NCBI GenBank assembly: GCA_030373145.1 | Contig: JAUCZK010000007.1 | Span: 49,400 to 113,399, forward strand | Source: Cyanobium sp. CZS48M | Lineage (GTDB): Bacteria; Cyanobacteriota; Cyanobacteriia; PCC-6307; Cyanobiaceae | Reading direction: 5' to 3' | DNA length: 64,000 bases | Part shown: one piece after another, positions 52,594 to 59,934 of the stretch | How the letters are laid out: the number at the start of each line of letters is the position of its first letter | How positions within the stretch are numbered: position 1 is the stretch's first letter | Program-made: the position numbers and the translations under genes | Notes under the pieces: generated by a model | Database searches by the model: none | The model's input: only the letters and a program-made list of their open reading frames with translations | What the model was told of the DNA's origin: nothing

Positions 52594-54210
52594 GTGTCCC
52601 TGCAAGCCACGCATGGGGCACCGCCGCGCTGCCTGATGCGGCTCGGGCCCTGCGGCCTGATCGAGGTGATCTCCCCGTTCGATCCGGTCACCCAGGCCCA
52701 GCTGCGCCGGATCAGGCCCGCGGGCCGCTGGCGGGCCCAGCGCCAAAGCTGGGAGTTCCCGCTTGTGGCCTCCGGCCAGCTGGAGGCGCTGCTGGGGGGA
52801 CGCTTCGCCATCGAACCCGAACTTCTCCAGTGGATGGCCTGGCTGCGTCAGCCCCTGCCCCCCCTGCCCCCGCACCGTGAGCTGGTGACGGCGGCCCAGC
52901 TCACGGTCCCCCTGCCCGACGGGCGGCGCCTGTTCAGCCACCAGCGCACGGCGGCCCGCTGGCTGCTTGCTCGCCGGGGGGCGGTGCTGGCCCATGCCAT
53001 GGGGCTGGGCAAGACCCTTACAGCCCTGGTGGCGGCCCGGGCCCTCTCCCGCTGCGCCGACTGCCGCATTGCCGTGGTCGCTCCGGTAGGTCTGCATGGC
53101 TTCTGGCGGCAGGAGTCATTGGCCCTGGAGCTGGCCGTGGAGCTGATCAGCTGGGCGCGGCTGCCGTCGGAGCTGCCCCCTGCCGGCACGGTGCTGATCG
53201 TTGATGAGGCCCACTTCGCCCAGAACCTGGGCGCGGCTCGCACCCGCGCCCTGCTGCGCCTGGCCCGCCACCCGCGCCTGCGGTCGATCTGGCTCCTGAG
53301 TGGCACCCCGATGAAGAACGGCCGCCCGGTGCAGCTCTTCCCCCTGCTGGCCGCCATCGATCACCCCCTCGGGCGGGATCAGCTCAGCTTTGAGCAGACC
53401 TACTGCCAGGGCCACTGGCGCGACAGCGGCGGGCGTCGCCACTGGCAGGCCAACGGCGCTGAACGGCTGGAGGAGCTGCACCGCTTGATCCAGCCGCTGC
53501 TGCTGCACCGGCGCAAGCAGGATTGCCTCGACCTTCCCCCCAAGCGGCGGCTGCATTGCCCTGTGGAGCTCGATGGCAGCGAGGCTTTGGGGTTCGAACG
53601 GGAGCTGCAGCAGCGGGTGGAGCAGTACCGCCTGCGGGCGGCCCGCGGCGAGGTGCGCCGTGATGCGGAATCTCTGGCGATGCTCACGGCCCTGAGGCAG
53701 ATCGGAGCGGCCTACAAGCTGCCGGCGGCCCAGGCCCTGGTCAGCGAGCTGCTCGCCAGTGGAGCGTCGGTGGTGGTGTTCACGGCCTTCGTCGCCCCCG
53801 CCGAGCGCCTGGCGGAGAACCTGGGCGGTGCCCTGCTCACCGGCCGGCTCAAGCCGCCGGAGCGGCAGCGCCAGGTGGAACGCTTCCAGGCGGGCCGGGT
53901 GCCCCTGCTGGTGGCCACCTTCGCGGTGGCGGGCCTTGGCTTCACCCTGCATCGTGCCAGCCATGTGCTGCTGCTGGAGAGGCCCTGGACTCCGGGGGAC
54001 ACCGAGCAGGCGGAGGACCGCGCCCATCGCATCGGCATGAGTGGCCCCCTCACCAGCCACTGGCTGCAGCTGGGGGTGGCCGATCAGCTCGTGGATGGGC
54101 TGATCGCCAGCAAGGCCGAGCGGATCGCCCTGACCCTCGGCGGCCGTCAGGCGATCCTGCGCCGCCAGGCCCTGCCGGCGATGGTGCGCCAGCTGCTGGA
54201 GACCTGGTGA
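52594..54210 (+). CDS. SNF2-family DNA helicase, SMARCAL1/HARP-like
   Basis: A 538-residue superfamily 2 helicase. An N-terminal stretch (about residues 22-65) with FDPVTQAQLRRIRPAGRW and SWEFPL resembles the HARP-type module of SMARCAL1. The motor has Walker A AHAMGLGKTLTAL near 137, DEAH near 204, LSGTPMKN near 242 and motif VI QAEDRAHRIGM near 472. Such proteins anneal or remodel DNA forks. GTG 52594 is the first start. It is divergent from the HNH gene; in animal ZRANB3 an SNF2 motor and an HNH domain are fused. Confidence 0.87.
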   Translation: MSLQATHGAPPRCLMRLGPCGLIEVISPFDPVTQAQLRRIRPAGRWRAQRQSWEFPLVASGQLEALLGGRFAIEPELLQWMAWLRQPLPPLPPHRELVTAAQLTVPLPDGRRLFSHQRTAARWLLARRGAVLAHAMGLGKTLTALVAARALSRCADCRIAVVAPVGLHGFWRQESLALELAVELISWARLPSELPPAGTVLIVDEAHFAQNLGAARTRALLRLARHPRLRSIWLLSGTPMKNGRPVQLFPLLAAIDHPLGRDQLSFEQTYCQGHWRDSGGRRHWQANGAERLEELHRLIQPLLLHRRKQDCLDLPPKRRLHCPVELDGSEALGFERELQQRVEQYRLRAARGEVRRDAESLAMLTALRQIGAAYKLPAAQALVSELLASGASVVVFTAFVAPAERLAENLGGALLTGRLKPPERQRQVERFQAGRVPLLVATFAVAGLGFTLHRASHVLLLERPWTPGDTEQAEDRAHRIGMSGPLTSHWLQLGVADQLVDGLIASKAERIALTLGGRQAILRRQALPAMVRQLLETW

Positions 54211-54211
54211 A

Positions 54212-54640
54212 TCAGGGCGAGCTGGCGGCCTGGGTATCGCGGCAGCTTTCCTGGCGCACCCGGATGTCGGTGACCAGCTGGGGATCGCCGGCTTCCGCCG
54301 GGGGTGAGCCGTCGCCATTGGCCTTGATCAGCTCGGCGGCCCGGTCGATGTCCTGGCAGGCCCTGCCCTGCTCGCCCCTGAGGGTGTGGATCACGAAGCG
54401 ATCGCTGAGGGGACGGGCCTGGCGTGGGTAGGTGCTCACCACCCGGTCGCAGAGTTCGAGCGCCTGATCAAGCCGATCGACCTTGACCTCATCGAGGCAC
54501 TCGTCCTGGCGCAGCCGTGGCGCTTCCGTGGTCGGTGGCTCCGCCGGCGCACAACCGGCCAGGGCGAGGGTCAGCGCCAGGGTGCACAAGAGCCCCCGAA
54601 GTGGTTCAGCGCGAGGGGAGTCAGTAGGAATAGCGGTCAT
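54212..54640 (-). CDS. Putative lipoprotein
   Basis: A 142-residue protein with a lipobox-like LALAGCA near residues 27-33 after a hydrophobic stretch, so probably lipid-anchored. The rest is polar with four further cysteines (ECLDEV, ELCDRV, RACQDI, ESCRDT). ATG 54640 is chosen; it overlaps the end of the DUF6554 gene by 20 bp, so the two are co-transcribed. Function unknown. Confidence 0.65.
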   Translation of the reverse strand: MTAIPTDSPRAEPLRGLLCTLALTLALAGCAPAEPPTTEAPRLRQDECLDEVKVDRLDQALELCDRVVSTYPRQARPLSDRFVIHTLRGEQGRACQDIDRAAELIKANGDGSPPAEAGDPQLVTDIRVRQESCRDTQAASSP

Positions 54641-55127
54641 GGCGTGTGGTGCCGCCACCGCTGGGGATGGGAACGGGGCCCGTGCTGCCGCTGGCGGGGA
54701 TGTCGGACTGGAGTGGCGCCGGTTTCTCACTGCCGTAGAGAGCTCCGATGAAACGGCCGCAATCGGGGTAGGTCTCCGGAGACTTCACCACGGCCTCGGT
54801 GATCATCACGGCGGCATGTTCCGGGGAGGTCTTGAACAGACTGGCGCTCTGGCGTTTGATCAGGGCATAGGCGGCGGTCCAGCTCACCTCGTGGTCATTG
54901 CCGGCCTTGCGCATGAAGCAGTAGACCTCGGCGCCTTTGGAGCCCGGATTGCTGGGGTCCGGCTGGCTGAGCTGGGCCACCAGCAAGGGTTGGCTCAACA
55001 GGGGCAGCGGGCTGGCCAGCAGCAGCGCGGGCACCAGAATCCCCCGCAGGGCCGACCTCAGCCTGCGGCCGCGGCCCCTGGCGGACGCCGTTTCTGTGGG
55101 GCAGAGGCGGGGGAGACGGGTCAGCAT
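54621..55127 (-). CDS. DUF6554 family exported protein
   Basis: A 168-residue protein with a signal peptide (about residues 22-46) and the cyanobacterial DUF6554 core GAEVYCFMRKAGNDHEVSW near 65-84. A second conserved cysteine lies in YPDCGRFIG. The tail is Gly/Pro/Ser rich. ATG 55127. Family function unknown. Confidence 0.75.
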   Translation of the reverse strand: MLTRLPRLCPTETASARGRGRRLRSALRGILVPALLLASPLPLLSQPLLVAQLSQPDPSNPGSKGAEVYCFMRKAGNDHEVSWTAAYALIKRQSASLFKTSPEHAAVMITEAVVKSPETYPDCGRFIGALYGSEKPAPLQSDIPASGSTGPVPIPSGGGTTRHDRYSY

Positions 55128-55210
55128 CGAGTCGGTCCGTGGGGCCAGGCATCGGCCACCAACGTATCGGTCGACTCCGAACTGTCGAGGGGGGGGTCAG
55201 GGGCTGCTGC

Positions 55211-55732
55211 TCAGCTGGAGGAATGACCAGCTGTGAATGACAGCACCAGCCGGATCACCATGGGCACCACCAGCAGCACAGTGATCAACCGCACCGCGTG
55301 CAGGGCCGCCACGGCGGCACCGACACCGAATTCAGCGCCCACCAGGCTCATGCCGCTGATGCCGCCGGGGGCCGCCCCCAGCAGGGTGATGATCGGACTG
55401 ACCCCCAGCAGGCGGCTGCTCCAGAGACCCACCACCAGTCCGGTGGCCACCAGGCTGACGGTGATCAGGATCGCCGGCCTCCACAGCTGCCGCAGTTCGC
55501 TCAGCGCAGAGCTGGTGAGGGCGGTGCCGATCACGGTGCCGATGGCGATCTCCAGGCCGGTGCGGGTTCCAGGGGGCCACTGGGCCACATCCCAGCGTCC
55601 GCTCATGCTCACCAGGCCGGCGCCGAGCAGGGCGCCCGCCAGGGGGGCTGCCGGAATTCCGGTCCGCAGGGCGAGCAAGCCACCGCCGAGGCCGGCCAGC
55701 AGATAAATCGTCAGGGTGGCCAGGCTGGACAT
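55211..55732 (-). CDS. AbrB-family membrane protein (half-size)
   Basis: A 173-residue hydrophobic protein with about five transmembrane segments. GTVIGTALTS and LLGAAPGGISGMSLVGAEFG near residues 113-133 match the AbrB/YbgN duplication family (COG3180), putative ammonia-monooxygenase-related transporters. Full-length relatives have two such units; this has one. ATG 55732 is preferred over a GTG/ATG frame start eight codons upstream. Substrate unknown. Confidence 0.8.
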   Translation of the reverse strand: MSSLATLTIYLLAGLGGGLLALRTGIPAAPLAGALLGAGLVSMSGRWDVAQWPPGTRTGLEIAIGTVIGTALTSSALSELRQLWRPAILITVSLVATGLVVGLWSSRLLGVSPIITLLGAAPGGISGMSLVGAEFGVGAAVAALHAVRLITVLLVVPMVIRLVLSFTAGHSSS

Positions 55733-55824
55733 GCCCACAGGTGATGCCACGACCATTCAGTCTGGGAGATGGCTTGAGCGCTGGGCGGTTCTGTGTTGTG
55801 ATCGGCCTTCTTGGCTCGATCGCC

Positions 55825-56115
55825 ATGGCCCCTGAATCCGTGTCGTTCCGCATCACCCGCACGGCGGAAGATCTCGCCCAGACGGTGGCGGCCCTCTCGC
55901 ACCGGCTGGTGCATCTGGAGCAACGGCTTGGCCTGCTGGAGATGGCGCTGGAGGAGCAGCAGCAACCGGAGCTTGAGCAGCTCCAGTCCCTCGCCAATGT
56001 GGACGAGCTGCTGCGGGATTGCCGTCAGTTGCTGGAGACGTCCGCTCCCCTGCCCGCTCCGGTGGCGATCGAGCCGGCCCCGCCGCAGGAACTGGATCTG
56101 GACCTGGCCGCCTAG
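55825..56115 (+). CDS. Short coiled-coil protein
   Basis: A 96-residue protein: SFRITRTAEDLAQTVAAL start, then a Leu/Gln/Glu heptad region (about residues 22-75) that should form a coiled coil, and an acidic end. No family recognised. The start ATG 55825 avoids overlap with the AbrB gene; an in-frame codon at 55741 is less likely. Confidence 0.62.
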   Translation: MAPESVSFRITRTAEDLAQTVAALSHRLVHLEQRLGLLEMALEEQQQPELEQLQSLANVDELLRDCRQLLETSAPLPAPVAIEPAPPQELDLDLAA

Positions 56116-56156
56116 CCCGTGGGCTCAGCTGTTGCCTGGAGCAGGTGGTGGCGCTT

Positions 56157-56192
56157 TACCAAGGGATTGGACCGCTACCAAGGGAGTGGACC
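56157..56192 (+). repeat. Two 17-bp direct repeats with a 19-bp period
   Basis: TACCAAGGGATTGGACC (56157-56173) and TACCAAGGGAGTGGACC (56176-56192), one mismatch, followed by a partial third start TACCA. It lies 60 bp before the small gene at 56253, where a regulator could bind. Confidence 0.6.
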
Positions 56193-56252
56193 CCTACCAC
56201 CCGATCTGGCGGTGAGCTGGTGCGCAGTGGCAGAATGAAAAGAAAAACAACC

Positions 56253-56474
56253 ATGGCCCACAGCTATCCGGCCTGCCCCCTGCCCCGTCACGGGGGGTCC
56301 ATGGCACCCCAGAGCACCGTTCACCGCCCGGGATACATCGAAGGCGGCCACCAGCTCGAGAAGCTGGAATTCGCCCTGGCCATCGCCATCAGCCGCGGAG
56401 ACAGCAACCGGGCCAGCGAGCTGAGAACCCAGATCGACGCCCTCGGTGATCACGGCGAAGAGCCAGGCACCTGA
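56253..56474 (+). CDS. Small hypothetical protein
   Basis: A 73-residue protein starting at ATG 56253 (an in-frame ATG at 56235 adds six basic residues). The C-terminal half, KLEFALAIAISRGDSNRASELRTQI, is helical with a shape like UvrB/UvrC-type contact helices, but this is only a resemblance. It is the second-last core-like gene before the island border. Confidence 0.55.
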   Translation: MAHSYPACPLPRHGGSMAPQSTVHRPGYIEGGHQLEKLEFALAIAISRGDSNRASELRTQIDALGDHGEEPGT

Positions 56475-56601
56475 TCAGCTGATCGCGGCTCTTGGTGTCT
56501 GGATTTCTCTCTCTTTGCTGCCAACTTCGTGCCCAAGCGTTAACCTGGCTGCAGATTGACCTGAAGTTGTGCTTGCGGTTCAAACGCGATCTTCGATCGC
56601 C

Positions 56602-56793
56602 ATGTCACAGGGGTCCGAGCAACGAAGCCAGTTTCTGCGGGAGGCGGCTCAGCATGAATCCCGTGCCGAAACAGCCGCCCAGCGTGGTGATCTCGTTGAG
56701 GCCGCCCAGGCTGTGCTCAAGTCTTTGGATTGTGAACGACGCGCTGGCAGCGTCGGACCTCAGATCCTTCAGTTGATCAAGCCCAGATCCTGA
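56602..56793 (+). CDS. Conserved small cyanobacterial protein
   Basis: A 63-residue helical protein starting at ATG 56602. The block FLREAAQHESRAETAAQRGD, then a helix to LDCERRAGSVGPQILQLIKP, resembles short TPR-like proteins I have seen in marine Synechococcus. Function unknown. It ends 27 bp before the tRNA fragment, so it marks the last core gene on the left of the island. Confidence 0.65.
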   Translation: MSQGSEQRSQFLREAAQHESRAETAAQRGDLVEAAQAVLKSLDCERRAGSVGPQILQLIKPRS

Positions 56794-56820
56794 ACGTCAT
56801 GGGTGGTTTTTGAGATCACA

Positions 56821-56868
56821 AGCGGGTGACCGGACTCGAACCGGCGACGTTCAGCTTGGGAAGCTGGT
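56821..56868 (-). pseudogene. 3' fragment of tRNA-Gly(CCC): island attachment-site remnant
   Basis: On the minus strand: anticodon arm CCAGC-TTCCCAA-GCTGA (anticodon CCC), variable ACGTC, T arm GCCGG-TTCGAGT-CCGGT, acceptor 3' strand CACCCGC and a T. Positions 39-73 of a tRNA fit exactly. The matching 5' acceptor GCGGGTG and D arm are absent upstream; the sequence there is AT-rich and unrelated. The first anticodon-stem pair is C-A. Orientation (3' end toward the core, 5' side toward the island) is that of a displaced att copy left when an element integrates at a tRNA gene. Confidence 0.75.
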
Positions 56869-57215
56869 CATATAAATCAGCAGAGTGCTTGCACGGCAAT
56901 GAGTCTCACAGACGTGCAGCCTTGGATGTGAGAAGATCTGTGAGAAGGTTCGGGCTTGCGCCCCTGTCGTGAGAAGCCTCGGGCCTGGGTCGGCAGCCCT
57001 CAGCACGCTGGCCGCTGAGTAGTCAGGAGAGGCTGTTCGGTGCGTTGCAGCGGTGCATTCCTTCGCCCATGGCAATCCTCTGCTGGAGGCCGGGATGTAG
57101 GCCAAGGCAGAAACTTGCGTTCAGCTAGTTCACGAACTTGCGGGCCTTGGGATATCGGCTTGCGTAAGCGCCCTGCTTTCAGCTGTGGCTACGGTCGGCA
57201 GCGGCTGTCCTTCAG

Positions 57216-57240
57216 CGTGCCACGGCTGCGCCGTGGCGTG
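57216..57240. repeat. GC-rich hairpin with TGC triloop
   Basis: GCCACGGC (57219-57226), loop TGC, GCCGTGGC (57230-57237), extended outward by wobble pairs and a C-G pair to 57216-57240. No T run follows, so it is not a plain terminator. Confidence 0.55.
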
Positions 57241-57624
57241 CATCGGCCAGCCGCCGCCGCCCTCCGCGCTGGGGCCGATGTGGTGGGTGATGGTCGGCTG
57301 GGCCGTACTCCCGCGGCTGCGGTGGCTCGGCGTCCTCAGGCCTGGGGTGGCAAGGCTGCTGGCCCCGGTCTCTTCACGAGGTGGCGCAGGCGCTGATGTG
57401 CTCAAGCTAAATCTGATGGCCTTACATGTCAGTCGGCTTGGGCTGCATTGCATGACCTCGCTCTGTGCAGATCCATTGCTCCACAGCGGCTCTGCTCATC
57501 CATCAGTGCGTTTGTACTGATAGAATAAGGGCTGCGCCAAGGGCCCCGAGCCCATCGCCTGCGGCAACGTCATCCCCTGATCTCGCCATCACAGCTGCAC
57601 TCTTTCCAGCGGTGTGATGCCCCG

Positions 57625-57650
57625 ATCAGTTGTCCCTTAAGGCAACTGAT
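57625..57650 (+). promoter_or_regulatory. Inverted repeat over the ribosome binding site of the SLOG gene
   Basis: ATCAGTTG (57625-57632) and CAACTGAT (57643-57650), arms of 8 bp, with inner CC/GG pairing. AAGG, the only Shine-Dalgarno-like sequence before ATG 57654, lies at 57639-57642 at the loop and inner stem. It could be an operator or a hairpin that hides the site. Confidence 0.5.
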
Positions 57651-57653
57651 TCC

Positions 57654-58151
57654 ATGGTTGTTTGTCATTCATCCGGGCCCGAGTTTGGCCCGTCTCGTTC
57701 CCTTGTGATCGCTGCCGGTGGCGGTCGTGATCTGGCCTGGTCCTATCAGCGCGTTGCCGCTGAGCTGCTGGCCCGCAGCGGCGGCCGGCTTGTCCATCTG
57801 CTGCTCCATGGCGGGGCCCGCGGCGCCGATGCCGCCATCGCCCGTGCGGCCCATCAGCTGGGCTGGTCGGCGCTGGTCATGGCTGCCGAATGGCGGCGCC
57901 ATGGTCGGGCCGCTGGTCCGATCCGCAACCGGGAGCTGCTCGAGCTGGCCGTGGTCAGGGCCCAGGCCCTCACCTCCCCGCGTTCCAGCACCTCGGTGTT
58001 GGTGGTGGCGTTTCCCGGCGGCGCCGGTACCGCCTCGCTTGTGCAGCAGGCCCGCCGCATGGCCTCCCGTTCTCCGGTGCCGCTTGCCGTTGTCGAGGTC
58101 AGCCCATCCGCCGGTCTCTGGGCCGAGTCCGCTGCATCCACCTTCTCCTGA
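57654..58151 (+). CDS. DUF2493 / SLOG-superfamily protein
   Basis: A 165-residue protein of the YspA/cpYpsA-related SLOG type (DUF2493). Seen: VIAAGGGRDLAWSYQRV near residues 18-34, LLHGGARGADAAIARAA near 50-66, AEWRRHGRAAGPIRNRELL near 78-96, and the nucleotide loop FPGGAGTASLVQQA near 121-134. SLOG folds bind nucleotides or nucleotide-derived signals and are common in phage and conflict systems. ATG 57654 is used; TTG 57630 would extend it. It is the first gene of a + strand trio with Gp157 and Rad52. Confidence 0.82.
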   Translation: MVVCHSSGPEFGPSRSLVIAAGGGRDLAWSYQRVAAELLARSGGRLVHLLLHGGARGADAAIARAAHQLGWSALVMAAEWRRHGRAAGPIRNRELLELAVVRAQALTSPRSSTSVLVVAFPGGAGTASLVQQARRMASRSPVPLAVVEVSPSAGLWAESAASTFS

Positions 58152-58200
58152 AGCCTCCCGCGCCAATGGGCGCCCGCTGATCCATTCCCCACGCACTGCC

Positions 58201-58833
58201 ATGCCCGTTCTCACCCCCATCCCTACCGATGTCTCCACTGCCCAAGTGGCAGCGGCTCCAGAGGCTGCAGGCCCGGCCTGCTCCATGCAGCGCCCCGGTT
58301 CCCTCTGGCAGCTGGGCATCGAGGCCCAAGAGCTCACCACTGCCATCGGCCAGCTGGCGCAGCGCCTTGAAAGCGACGAGCCAGAAGACCGCCAGCAGGC
58401 CATCACGGAACTGGAGGCTGCGCTGCTTGCCGATGAAGGCAACAAGCAGGCTCTCGCCGCCAAGGCCGATGCCACCTGCTGGGTGATCGAGCACCTGCGT
58501 GGTCAGGCCGCCTACCGGCAGCAGCAGGCCAAGCGGCTCACGGAGCTGTCCCGCTCCGATGCCGGCCGGGCCGATGTACTGGAGGAATCGCTGGTGCTGG
58601 TGCTCACCCGGCTGCAGCCCGCAGCCACCCGCTTCTCGTTCCCCAATCACGAGCTGCGCAGCACTCGTTCCACCGCCGTCGCCATCGAGAACGAGGCGCT
58701 GCTCGATCCCGAATGGCTGGCGGTCAAGACCACCTTCCAGGCCGATAAGGCCGCCATCAAGGCAGCCCTGAAGGCCGGCCAGGAGATCACCGGCGCCCAG
58801 CTGATCTCCCGCCGCTCCTGGCGCATCTGCTGA
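58201..58833 (+). CDS. Siphovirus Gp157-family protein
   Basis: A 210-residue protein. The middle (about residues 40-130) is helical, Glu/Gln/Ala-rich and probably a coiled coil. The C-terminal part, TRFSFPNHELRSTRSTAVA and then DKAAIKAALKAGQEITGAQL with a closing RRSWRI, is the signature of phage Gp157 proteins (PF05565), which sit in phage recombination-replication cassettes. ATG 58201. It follows the SLOG gene by 49 bp and precedes the Rad52-type gene by 90 bp. Confidence 0.82.
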   Translation: MPVLTPIPTDVSTAQVAAAPEAAGPACSMQRPGSLWQLGIEAQELTTAIGQLAQRLESDEPEDRQQAITELEAALLADEGNKQALAAKADATCWVIEHLRGQAAYRQQQAKRLTELSRSDAGRADVLEESLVLVLTRLQPAATRFSFPNHELRSTRSTAVAIENEALLDPEWLAVKTTFQADKAAIKAALKAGQEITGAQLISRRSWRIC

Positions 58834-58923
58834 CGGGGGGCACAGCCCCCTCGCGATGGGGTTCCGGTGGTGCATCCGGGCCCCTTCCCTCCTCACTCCT
58901 CACACCCATCGCCGCATCACGCC

Positions 58924-59913
58924 ATGACAGTCGCCGCGCCTTCCACCAACGGGGCCCGCACCACCAGCCGCCCCGCTCCTCCTCGACCAAGCCAGAGGCC
59001 GCCATCGGCCCTGGAGCTGATCCGCTCTGCTGACCGCGCCGAGGAGGCCCCATCAGAAGCTGGCTCCGCTCCCCAGGCCCAGCCCTCCGGCTTCTCCCCA
59101 GAGCAGGTTGCCGCTCTCTCCGCCCCACTCGATCGGGCCAACGTCCGCCAGCGGGAGCAGGGGCGCAGCCGCGTCAGCTACCTGGAGGGTTGGCAGGTGA
59201 TCGCGGAAGCGAACCGCATCTTTGGTTTCGATGGCTGGCAGCGGCAGACGATCGCCGTCCGCTGCGTCGCCCAGGCCGAACGCCTCATCGGACGGGACCA
59301 GAAGCCTGGCTGGGGCGTCACCTACACCGCCCGGGTGCGTGTCACCGTCACCGCCGGTGGCCTGGTGCCCCTGATCCGTGAGGGCAGCGGTGCCGGTCAC
59401 GGCATCGACGTGGACCTGGGCCAGGCCCATGAGTCCGCCCTCAAGGAGGCCGAAACCGATGCCATGAAGCGGGCGCTGATGACCTTCGGGAACCCGTTTG
59501 GCCTGGCCCTGTACGACAAGGCGCAGCGGCAGGTCAGCAGCGCAGCCGGCCAGGGTGATGGAGCCCAGCGGCCAGGCGGGCAGCGGCCTCCCGTGAGCCG
59601 GTCGGCAGCTGGCGCTCCTGCTTCCGCGGGAGCATCCCCGGCCCAAGGCCGCACCCAGGCCACGGCCTCGACTCCACAGCCATCAGCCCCGGCTGATCCC
59701 GGCCAGCAGGCCCTCGATGCCGACACGATCCAGCACCTCCACACCAGCCTGCGGGCCCTGCCCAGGCCCCAGCTGGAGAGCCTCACCCGGGCATTCCGCA
59801 AACGGTTCCAGGTTCCCGAGGAGGCGGTGACGATCGCCGACCGGATCAATCAGAAGTGCCACCACGACTGGATTGAGGCCTTCCTTGTCCAGGTCGAGCA
59901 GGTGGCGGGGTAG
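58924..59913 (+). CDS. Rad52-family single-strand annealing protein
   Basis: A 329-residue protein. The core, about residues 58-205, has LDRANVRQREQGRSRVSYLEGWQ as short blocks, NRIFGFDGWQ, VTYTARVRVTV, GIDVDLGQAHESALKEAETDA and MKRALMTFGNPFGLALY, the Rad52/Rdm fold that anneals complementary single strands. The linker is Gly/Pro/Ala/Ser rich, and a C-terminal helical part (about 265-325) may bind partners such as SSB or Gp157. ATG 58924. Such genes are usual in phages, plasmids and integrative elements, not in core cyanobacterial repair. Confidence 0.88.
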   Translation: MTVAAPSTNGARTTSRPAPPRPSQRPPSALELIRSADRAEEAPSEAGSAPQAQPSGFSPEQVAALSAPLDRANVRQREQGRSRVSYLEGWQVIAEANRIFGFDGWQRQTIAVRCVAQAERLIGRDQKPGWGVTYTARVRVTVTAGGLVPLIREGSGAGHGIDVDLGQAHESALKEAETDAMKRALMTFGNPFGLALYDKAQRQVSSAAGQGDGAQRPGGQRPPVSRSAAGAPASAGASPAQGRTQATASTPQPSAPADPGQQALDADTIQHLHTSLRALPRPQLESLTRAFRKRFQVPEEAVTIADRINQKCHHDWIEAFLVQVEQVAG

Positions 59914-59934
59914 TCCACGATTGCTTCGGCCTCA

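Larger units (their letters stand above)
56869..57653. other. Gene-free island border, about 785 bp
   Basis: No convincing gene on either strand; open frames here are short and of shadow-like composition. Contents: GTGAGAAG three times (56928, 56940, 56969); a hairpin with 8-bp stem and TGC loop at 57216-57240; TAGAAT near 57520, which could be a -10 element; and a hairpin at 57625-57650. Confidence 0.6.

Noticed and set aside
56821..56900. Complete tRNA-Gly, or a tRNA interrupted by a group I intron
   Set aside because: No GCGGGTG acceptor or D arm is found upstream within the window's island sequence, and the break is outside the anticodon loop where such introns sit.
57040..57520. Overlapping frames on both strands in the island border
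   Set aside because: Pro/Arg/Gly-rich, mutually overlapping, no protein-like pattern; treated as non-coding.
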